Below, in pieces: positions 42,937 to 50,394 of a stretch of DNA of 64,000 nucleotides. The DNA comes from Myceligenerans pegani. Lineage in GTDB: Bacteria > Actinomycetota > Actinomycetes > Actinomycetales > Cellulomonadaceae. The stretch is from NCBI RefSeq assembly GCF_014892515.1, contig NZ_JADBGR010000064.1, forward strand, positions 62,001 to 126,000. Direction: 5' to 3'. A program made the translations under genes and the position numbers. Numbering within the stretch: the stretch's first letter is position 1; each line of letters opens with the position of its first letter. The notes under the pieces are model-generated. The model ran no database searches and was not told the DNA's origin. It saw only the letters and a program-made list of their open reading frames with translations.

Positions 42937-45900
42937 ATGAGGATCACCAGAAGGCGCGACCGGCAGCGAGGCCGGTGGCGCAGCGTGACCGCCGCGCTCG
43001 GCGCGGCCGTCCTGAGTACGACGCTCCTGGTCCCGGCCGCCGCGGCCACGGAACCCGCGGCCGCACCCGCCGCCGCGGGGCAGGCGGTCACGGAGGCGGC
43101 CACCACCGAGCCGCCGCAGATCGTCCGCTCCACCAGCGACGCCGGCTTCACCCACCCCGGCGTCGGCCTGACCGCGGACCACCTGGAGAACGCGCGCACC
43201 CAGGTGCTCGCGGGCGTGGAGCCGTGGGCGAGCTACTACGAGGCGATGACCGAGACGGGCTTCGCCTCACGCACGTTCCGCGCCCAGAACGCGGGCCCGT
43301 CCGACGACGAACCGCGCAGCGACACCTACGACAACGCCGGGATGCGCTCGCGCGCGCTGAACGACGGCACCGGCGCGCTGACCCAGGCGCTCCGGTACGT
43401 CGTCACCGGCGACGAGGTGTACCGGGCCAACGCCCTGCACGTCATCCGCACCTGGTCCAGCATGGACCCGGCGAAGTACGTGTACTTCCCGGACGCGCAC
43501 ATCCACACCGGCGAGCCGTTGTACAAGCTGCTCGCCGCCGCCGAGATCATCCGGTCCACCACGCCGGTGAACGACTCGCTCGACGGCTACGACCTGCGCT
43601 GGACCGACCGCGACCAGCAGCGCATCGAGGACAACCTGATCCGCCCGGTGCTGGACACGTTCCTCTTCTCCCAGAACCGGCTGTGGAACCAGCACCTGTA
43701 CGGCGTGGTCGGCATGATCGCCGCGGCGATCTTCCTGGACGACGCCGAGCTCTACGCCGAACGCGTGGAGTGGTACACCGTCAACTCGACCTACACCAGC
43801 GAGCACACCATCAACGGCGGCGACGTCAACGGCTCGCTGGTCGCGCTCTACCGCGTCATCGACGCCGACGACCCGCTCAACCCGTACGGCTACGACTTCG
43901 TCCAGCACATCGAGATGGGCCGCGACCAGGCGCACGCGGCGGGCGACGTCGACATCCTGACCGCCCTGGCCCGGATCGTGCACAACCAGGGCACCCGCCT
44001 CGACCCGGTGGACGGCACGGTGTCCACCGCGCCGGACGCCGTGACCCCGTACGAGTTCCTCGGCAACCGCACCCTGGCCGGCGCCGACGTGTTCGCCGCC
44101 TTCATGCTGGGCGAGGACGTGCCGTTCATCGACACCTCCGGCGGATCCGGAAAGCTGTCGCAGGCCTACCGGGGCCGGCTGATCGACCCCGCGAGTGAGC
44201 TGTACTACCAGTACACCTACGTGGCCGGGGTCGACGTCGAGACCGAGGCGCCACACGTCGCCGAGGCCTTCGCGCACCGCGACGGCCCGCGCTACTACAA
44301 CGGCACCGGCGTGGCCAACTTCTGGAACCTGCGCGGCTCCGACTTCAACGCGGCCGAGTACTGGGTGGCGTTCCCGCCGCAGCTCGCGGACGAGAACGTC
44401 ACGGTGCCCCCGCTCCAGGACGGCCCCGAACTCCAGGTGGCCCGGTTCGGCCACGCCGTCGGCGCCGGCGCCCAGGTCGGCACGGACGATGACGGCACCG
44501 GGTACGTCCGCCTCGATGCCACGGCCGGCGACGAGGCCGACGACGGGTACGTCGCCGTCCGCCGTGCCGCGTGGGCGGGCCGCAACGGGACGTCACTGGT
44601 CGGGTTCCGCGTCCGCACCGACGCCACCGCGACCCTCGAGGTACGCCCCTCGCCGGACGCCGCGACCCACGCCACCGTCACCCTCCCCGACACCGGCGGC
44701 GAGTGGCGGTACGTCACCCTCGACATCGACCAGGCGAAGCACCCCGTCTCCCCGGTCGGCTCGAACATCGTGTTCCTGAGCGCCGCCGACGGCGCGGCCC
44801 CCGTGGACGTCGCGAGCGTGCTCGCCCAGGCCAACGGCACGCTGACGCCCGTGACGTTCGACGTCGGCGACGCGCTGTCCTTCGTCGCGGTCGTCGGCGA
44901 GCCGATCGTCCGCCCGCTGGCCACCTCCGGCGCCACGCCGGACGTGCTGACGCTGCAGGACACGCCGTCGTCGGCGAGCCTGACCGCGGACGGGACGCTC
45001 ACCTGGACGCCCGCGGCCGACGACGCCGGCACGCACCGCCTCGTCGTCGTCGCCTCGCACGAGCAGACGGACACGGCCCTGCCCGTGACCGTCACGGTCG
45101 CCCCTGACCGGGAGGCGGCGATCGGCGCGAGCCTCGACGGCCTCCAGGAGCCCGCGGCGTACACCGCGGCCACCTGGGCCGACGTCGCGGCGGCGCGCGA
45201 CGCCGCCCGGGCCGGCATCGAGGATGCCGACGCGAGCGAGTTCGCCGCCCTGCTCGACGACCTCCGCGTCGCCGTCGACGGCCTCGCGCTGCTCGACCCG
45301 CGCCTGCCCGACGGCACGCTGGACTTCTCCCGGATCGTGGACGCCCCGCTGTCCACCCCGACCCTCATCGCCCTCACCGACGGGGACAACCAGACCACCT
45401 GGGGCGACCAGCGCGTCCCCAGCATGGTCCTGGACTTCGGCATCGGCTACCGCGTGCGGGCCGACGCGTTCGGCTTCCTCGCCCGCGACACCTTCCCCAA
45501 CCGCGCCGAGGGCACCAACGTCTACGGCTCCGTCGACGGCGAGTCCTGGACCCTGCTCACCGAGCACCCCAACGCCGGCGACGACGTCGCGATCGAGGAG
45601 GTGCCCGTCCGCGAGGAGGTCCGCGACACCCGGTTCCGCTACCTCAAGCTGCAGATCGACGAACCGGGCCCGCCCACCGACCCCGCCTACCCGGCCGTCA
45701 TCTGGACCCTCGCCGACTTCCGGATCGACGGCGAACGCACCGAGACGGACCTGGACACGGTGCTGGAGCTGGCCGACGCCGTCGACCTGACCCCGTACTC
45801 GCGCGCCTCGCGGATCCTGTTCACGCGCGAGCTGGAGGCCGTCCGCAAGGCCGCCCGCCACCCCCGCGCGGACGACCGGGCACTGGCGGCCCGCCTGCTC

Positions 45901-46599
45901 AAGGCCTGGGACCTGCTGGAGCCCGCGCCCGTCGGGACCGCCGAGGTCCGGCAGCCCTGGGTCACCGCCAGCACACCGTCCTGGGACGGGCGCCGGGACG
46001 CCGCCGGTAACGGCTGGGCCATGTTCGACGGCGACCCGACCACGTTCACCGACACGACCCAGTCCTCCGGCTGGGTGAGCGTGATCCCCGACGACGGCTC
46101 CACCTTCACCGTCGAGACCGTCCGCTTCCTGCCCCGGTCCGGGTACGCGTCGCGGGCGAACGGCATCCAGTTCCAGGGGTCCGACGACGGCGGACAGACC
46201 TGGCAGACGTTCGCCACCGCCGGCACCGTGAGCGGCGACTCCTGGCAGGAGATCGACCTGGAGCAGCCGGTCACCGTCGGCGCGGTGCGCGTCCTGGCGC
46301 CGTCGGGCAACACGAACCTCGCCGAGGCCGAGTTCGTCCGGTCGATCGTCGACACCACCGCGGTGCGGCTTTACCTCGACGAGACCGCCGGGCTCGACGA
46401 GGACGACTGGACGCGCCGGAGCTGGGCGAGACTCACGGAGGCCCGGGAGGCGGCGGCCGCCGTCGTCGCCGAGGGCGCGGATCCGACCCAGGAGGAGGCG
46501 GACGCCGCGGCCGAGGCGCTCGCGGAGGCGGTGGCGTGCCTCCGCCCGAGGCATGGCCACGGCCACCCGGTCCGCCCGCCGTGGAGTCGCCCGGCCTGA
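42937..46599 (+). CDS. Large secreted multidomain alginate-lyase-superfamily protein
   Basis: The 1220-residue protein has a Sec signal (about 1-38), a lyase-type toroid (about 60-470) with LWNQHLYGVVGMIAAA and GRDQAH, a carbohydrate-binding-like beta domain (about 500-635), an Ig-like putative domain (about 640-720), a FIVAR-like helical pair, then two discoidin-like F5/8-C domains (about 785-930 and 1010-1145) and a last FIVAR-like repeat. It has no cell-wall anchor, and the C-terminus is His/Arg/Pro-rich. It shares the lyase block with the ricin-tailed protein but is only distantly similar. AGGAAAGGGGAG precedes the ATG. Confidence 0.8.
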   Translation: MRITRRRDRQRGRWRSVTAALGAAVLSTTLLVPAAAATEPAAAPAAAGQAVTEAATTEPPQIVRSTSDAGFTHPGVGLTADHLENARTQVLAGVEPWASYYEAMTETGFASRTFRAQNAGPSDDEPRSDTYDNAGMRSRALNDGTGALTQALRYVVTGDEVYRANALHVIRTWSSMDPAKYVYFPDAHIHTGEPLYKLLAAAEIIRSTTPVNDSLDGYDLRWTDRDQQRIEDNLIRPVLDTFLFSQNRLWNQHLYGVVGMIAAAIFLDDAELYAERVEWYTVNSTYTSEHTINGGDVNGSLVALYRVIDADDPLNPYGYDFVQHIEMGRDQAHAAGDVDILTALARIVHNQGTRLDPVDGTVSTAPDAVTPYEFLGNRTLAGADVFAAFMLGEDVPFIDTSGGSGKLSQAYRGRLIDPASELYYQYTYVAGVDVETEAPHVAEAFAHRDGPRYYNGTGVANFWNLRGSDFNAAEYWVAFPPQLADENVTVPPLQDGPELQVARFGHAVGAGAQVGTDDDGTGYVRLDATAGDEADDGYVAVRRAAWAGRNGTSLVGFRVRTDATATLEVRPSPDAATHATVTLPDTGGEWRYVTLDIDQAKHPVSPVGSNIVFLSAADGAAPVDVASVLAQANGTLTPVTFDVGDALSFVAVVGEPIVRPLATSGATPDVLTLQDTPSSASLTADGTLTWTPAADDAGTHRLVVVASHEQTDTALPVTVTVAPDREAAIGASLDGLQEPAAYTAATWADVAAARDAARAGIEDADASEFAALLDDLRVAVDGLALLDPRLPDGTLDFSRIVDAPLSTPTLIALTDGDNQTTWGDQRVPSMVLDFGIGYRVRADAFGFLARDTFPNRAEGTNVYGSVDGESWTLLTEHPNAGDDVAIEEVPVREEVRDTRFRYLKLQIDEPGPPTDPAYPAVIWTLADFRIDGERTETDLDTVLELADAVDLTPYSRASRILFTRELEAVRKAARHPRADDRALAARLLKAWDLLEPAPVGTAEVRQPWVTASTPSWDGRRDAAGNGWAMFDGDPTTFTDTTQSSGWVSVIPDDGSTFTVETVRFLPRSGYASRANGIQFQGSDDGGQTWQTFATAGTVSGDSWQEIDLEQPVTVGAVRVLAPSGNTNLAEAEFVRSIVDTTAVRLYLDETAGLDEDDWTRRSWARLTEAREAAAAVVAEGADPTQEEADAAAEALAEAVACLRPRHGHGHPVRPPWSRPA

Positions 46600-46623
46600 C
46601 GCCGGGCGGGGCCGCTGCCGCGC

Positions 46624-46720
46624 TGTGGTCGGCGGGATGTCGGATGGTCGGCGGGATGTCGGGTGATCGGTCGCTCGGGGAGCCGATCATCCGACAACCG
46701 GCCGACCGCCCGACAACGGC
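46624..46720. repeat. Long-hairpin intergenic repeat, copy B
   Basis: Arms 46646-46670 and 46683-46707 are 25-base inverted repeats with three mismatches around a 12-base loop. The left unit TGGTCGGCGGGATGTCGG is duplicated in tandem (46627-46662). It lies 24 bases after the stop of the large lyase gene. Confidence 0.8.
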
Positions 46721-46769
46721 CGAGGGCGAACCCACCACAGCCAAGTGGACAGCGCTTCCCTCCGGCCGG

Positions 46770-46783
46770 TGTTAGCGCTAACA
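46770..46783. promoter_or_regulatory. LacI-type palindromic operator upstream of the double-GH43 gene
   Basis: TGTTAGCGCTAACA is a perfect 14-base palindrome with a central CG, about 40 bases before the ATG. It is unlike the GGATAACG-type sites of the local LacI protein, so another LacI-family protein probably binds here. Confidence 0.7.
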
Positions 46784-46821
46784 TCCACCGGGACAGTGAC
46801 CTCGACGAGGAGGATCGGGCG

Positions 46822-49800
46822 ATGAGACCCAGAGGGCGAGAACGGGCGGGCCGCATCGCGGCCGCGCTGACCGGGCTGGCGTTGTTCCTGCCGGCCACGA
46901 TGGCGACCGCGGCCGCCGGAGCGACCGCCGCGACCGCCGAGGGCGGTGCGTCGTCGGACATCACGGCGGAGACGTCCCGGACGGGCGCGGCGTCATCGGA
47001 CACGGCGGGCGGGGGCGAGCAGGACGCGACGGACCAGGAGTACGCCGGCTACCTGTTCGCCTACTTCGCCGGCGAGGGCTACGCCGACGGCGAGCAGATC
47101 TACTTCGGGCTCAGCGAGGGCGACGACCCGCTGCACTACCAGGACCTGAACGACAACGAGCCTGTGCTCACCTCGGACGTCGGGGAGCTGGGCGTGCGGG
47201 ACCCGTTCATCATCCGGTCGCCGCTGGACGGCACCTTCTACATGATCGCCACCGACCTGAAGATCCACGGCGGCGGGGGCTGGGACAACGCGCAGCGGCA
47301 CGGCTCGCGGTCGATCGTGGTCTGGGAGTCCACCGACCTGATCAACTGGTCCGACGAGCGGCTCGTCGAGGTCTCCCCTCCGGAGGCCGGGAACACGTGG
47401 GCGCCCGAGGCGTACTGGGACGAGGACCTGGGGAAGTTCGTGGTCTTCTGGGCGTCGAAGCTGTACGCCGAGGACGACCCGGGCCACACCGGCAGCTCCT
47501 ACAACCGCATGATGTACGCCACCACCACCGACTTCACCACGTTCAGCGAGCCGGAGATCTGGGTCGACCCCGGGTACTCGGTGATCGACTCGACGGTGGC
47601 CCGCGCCGACGACGGCACCTACTACCGGTTCACCAAGGACGAGCGCAACAACACGTCCTCCACGCCGTGCTCCAAGTTCATCCTCGCGGAGCGCGCCACG
47701 GAGCTCACGAGCACGGACTGGGACTTCGTCACCGAGTGCATCGGCAAGGCCAACTCTCTCGGCCCGGGGATCAACCAGGGTGAGGGGCCGACGATCTTCA
47801 GGTCGAACAGCTCCGACGAGTGGTACCTGTTCGTCGACGAGTTCGGCGGGCGCGGCTACGTCCCGTTCGTCGCCGACTCGCTCGACGCGGCCGAGTGGCG
47901 CATGGCCGACGACTACCGCATGCCCTCGCGCCCCCGGCACGGCACCGTCCTGCCGGTGACCGCCGAGGAGTACGACCGGGTGCTGCGGCACTACCAGCCG
48001 GACGCCTACGTCGAGTCGGTCGAGCCGGTGGAGGTGACCATCCAGGCGCGCCGCGAGCCCGTGCTGCCCGACGAGGTCACGGTCACCTACGCCGATGGGT
48101 CCACCGGGACCGAGAAGGTCACCTGGGACGACGTCGACCCCTCCGCCTACGCGCGCCCCCGCACCACCTTCGAGGTGTCCGGGACGCTGCGGGCGGGCGT
48201 CACGGCGAAGGCCCGCGCGGTCGTCACCGTCCAGGCGCGACGCATCCCGGTCACCTCGCTGACCGTGGCCCCGGAGCAGGTGGAGCTGTGGCGGGGCACC
48301 GAGCGCGCGCTGGAGGCCACCGTCGAGCCGGCCAACGCCTCGGACCGGCGGCTGCGCTGGTACAGCGCCGACCCGAGCGTGGCGACCGTGTCCGACGACG
48401 GCGTCGTGCGCGCCGTCGCGCCGGGCACCACCACGGTGACCGTGCGCAACCGCGGGCACTTCCGCGCTTCCACCGAGGTGACGGTCACCGCGGACCCGCC
48501 GGGCGTCGTCGCGCACTACCCGCTCGACGCGACGTCGGGCACCGAGGCGGCCAACGCCGCGCCGGACAGCGCGTTCGGGCCCGCGACCCTGGTCGGGGGA
48601 GCCGAGCCGACGGCGGACGGCGTCGTGCTCGACGGCGTCGACGACCACGTCGACCTGCCCGACCACCTGCTCGCCGGGATCACGGACGTGACCGTGGCGC
48701 TCGACGTGCTCGTGGACCCGTCGCAGCGCACCCCGTACTTCGTCTACGGGCTGGGCAACTCCGGCGAGACCTGGGGCGACGGCTACCTGTTCACCACCGG
48801 CGACTCGTACCGCAGCTCGATCACGCTCGGCAACTGGTCCGGCGAGCAGACCGTGTCGAAGGGTTCCGGGCTGGAGCGCGGCGTGTGGAAGAACATCGCC
48901 TACACCCTCCAGGGCACCACCGCGGTGCTCTACGAGGACGGCGTCGAGGTGGCCCGGCAGGAGGGCGTCACCATCGACCCGCGGGACATCGGCGACGGCG
49001 AGACGGTCGCGAACTACATCGGGCGGTCGCTCTACTCGGGCGACCGGTACCTGCACGGGTCCGTGCGCGACTTCCGCCTCTACGACCGGGCGTTGTCCGC
49101 GGACGAGGTCGCCTACCTCGGCACCGACCACACCGCCGTGCGCGGCGCGGAGCTGGACGAACTGCGCACGGGCGCCGTCGTGCACGGTGCGAGCAGCACG
49201 GTCACGCTCCCCGTGGAGCCCGGCACGGACGTGACGGCGCTCGCGCCGGTGCTCGACGTGTCCGAGCAGGCGACGGTGTCACCGGCGAACGGGTCGGTGC
49301 GGGACTTCTCGTCGCCGGTCACCTACACGGTGACCGGGCCCGACGGCGAGTCGCGGGAGTGGACGGTGCGCGCGGTCGAGATGCGCAGCCCGGTGCTGCC
49401 CGGCCTGTGGGCCGATCCGAACATCGCGCAGTTCGGCGACACGTTCTACCTGTACGCCACCACCGACGGGTTCCCGGGCTGGGGCGGGAAGGAGTTCTAC
49501 GTCTGGACGTCGTCGAACCTGGTGGACTGGGAGCGGTCGGCCGAGCCGATCCTCACGCTCGACGGGGCCAACGGGGACGTGCCGTGGGCGACCGGGAACG
49601 CGTGGGCGCCCACCATCGCGGAGCGGGACGGGAAGTACTACTTCTACTTCTCGGGCCACCACCCGGAGCTGAACCGCAAGACGATCGGCGTCGCCGTGGC
49701 CGACAGCCCCACCGGGCCGTTCACCGCCGAACCGGAGGCGATGATCACCAACGACGAGCCGGTGACCACCGGCCAGGCGATCGACCCCGCGTGGTTCCGC

Positions 49801-50283
49801 GACCCGCAGACGGGCAAGCACTACCTGTTCTGGGGCAACGGCGGGCCGCTGTACGCCGAGCTGAGCGACGACATGCTCTCGGTGGACGAGGGCACGATCG
49901 CCCGCATCGAGGGCCTGCCGGACTTCCGGGAGGGGCTGTTCGTCAACTACCGGGACGGGATGTACCACCTGACGTACTCGATCGACGACACCGGATCCCA
50001 GAACTACCGGGTCGGCTACGCCACGTCGTCGAGCATCGACGGCCCCTGGACGTATCAGGGCCTGCTCCTCGAGAAGGACCCGTCGTTCGGGATCGTGGGG
50101 ACGGGGCACAGCTCGATCCTCAACGTGACCGGCACCGACGACTGGTACATCGCCTACCACCGGCACGCGATCCCCGACGGCGACGGGACGCACCGGGAGA
50201 CCACCATCGACCGCATCGAGGTGGGCGACGACGGGCTCTTCCGCCCGGTGGTGCCGACGCTCGGGGGCGTGGAGCCGCGGTAG
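46822..50283 (+). CDS. Secreted protein with two GH43 catalytic domains, Ig-like and LamG domains
   Basis: The 1153-residue protein has a signal peptide (about 1-36), a first GH43 domain (about 75-390; YLFAYFAGEGYADGEQIYF, GVRDPFIIRS), a Big_4-like domain (PDEVTVTYADGSTGTEKVTWD), a Big_2-like domain, a LamG/concanavalin-like domain (about 565-770), a short spacer and a second GH43 (about 855-1150; GLWADPNIAQFGDTFYLYATTDG, FREGLFV). The two catalytic domains are of different GH43 subfamilies, suggesting two linkages cut by one enzyme, for example arabinose side chains and backbone. GAGGAGG precedes the ATG. A perfect LacI-type palindrome (46770-46783) lies upstream. Confidence 0.85.
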   Translation: MRPRGRERAGRIAAALTGLALFLPATMATAAAGATAATAEGGASSDITAETSRTGAASSDTAGGGEQDATDQEYAGYLFAYFAGEGYADGEQIYFGLSEGDDPLHYQDLNDNEPVLTSDVGELGVRDPFIIRSPLDGTFYMIATDLKIHGGGGWDNAQRHGSRSIVVWESTDLINWSDERLVEVSPPEAGNTWAPEAYWDEDLGKFVVFWASKLYAEDDPGHTGSSYNRMMYATTTDFTTFSEPEIWVDPGYSVIDSTVARADDGTYYRFTKDERNNTSSTPCSKFILAERATELTSTDWDFVTECIGKANSLGPGINQGEGPTIFRSNSSDEWYLFVDEFGGRGYVPFVADSLDAAEWRMADDYRMPSRPRHGTVLPVTAEEYDRVLRHYQPDAYVESVEPVEVTIQARREPVLPDEVTVTYADGSTGTEKVTWDDVDPSAYARPRTTFEVSGTLRAGVTAKARAVVTVQARRIPVTSLTVAPEQVELWRGTERALEATVEPANASDRRLRWYSADPSVATVSDDGVVRAVAPGTTTVTVRNRGHFRASTEVTVTADPPGVVAHYPLDATSGTEAANAAPDSAFGPATLVGGAEPTADGVVLDGVDDHVDLPDHLLAGITDVTVALDVLVDPSQRTPYFVYGLGNSGETWGDGYLFTTGDSYRSSITLGNWSGEQTVSKGSGLERGVWKNIAYTLQGTTAVLYEDGVEVARQEGVTIDPRDIGDGETVANYIGRSLYSGDRYLHGSVRDFRLYDRALSADEVAYLGTDHTAVRGAELDELRTGAVVHGASSTVTLPVEPGTDVTALAPVLDVSEQATVSPANGSVRDFSSPVTYTVTGPDGESREWTVRAVEMRSPVLPGLWADPNIAQFGDTFYLYATTDGFPGWGGKEFYVWTSSNLVDWERSAEPILTLDGANGDVPWATGNAWAPTIAERDGKYYFYFSGHHPELNRKTIGVAVADSPTGPFTAEPEAMITNDEPVTTGQAIDPAWFRDPQTGKHYLFWGNGGPLYAELSDDMLSVDEGTIARIEGLPDFREGLFVNYRDGMYHLTYSIDDTGSQNYRVGYATSSSIDGPWTYQGLLLEKDPSFGIVGTGHSSILNVTGTDDWYIAYHRHAIPDGDGTHRETTIDRIEVGDDGLFRPVVPTLGGVEPR

Positions 50284-50300
50284 CCGCTCGCGCGGGCCGG

Positions 50301-50390
50301 TGTGGTCGGCCGGATGCCGGACGATCGGTCCCCCGGGCGGCCGATCGTCCGACGTCGGGCCGACCACCCGACGTCGGGCCGAACTTCCCG
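50301..50390. repeat. Long-hairpin intergenic repeat, copy C
   Basis: This copy shares TGTGGTCGGC, GGATG, GATCGGTC and CCGATCGTCCGAC with copies A and B. It fills the gap between the convergent double-GH43 and vWA genes. Confidence 0.75.
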
Positions 50391-50394
50391 GCGG

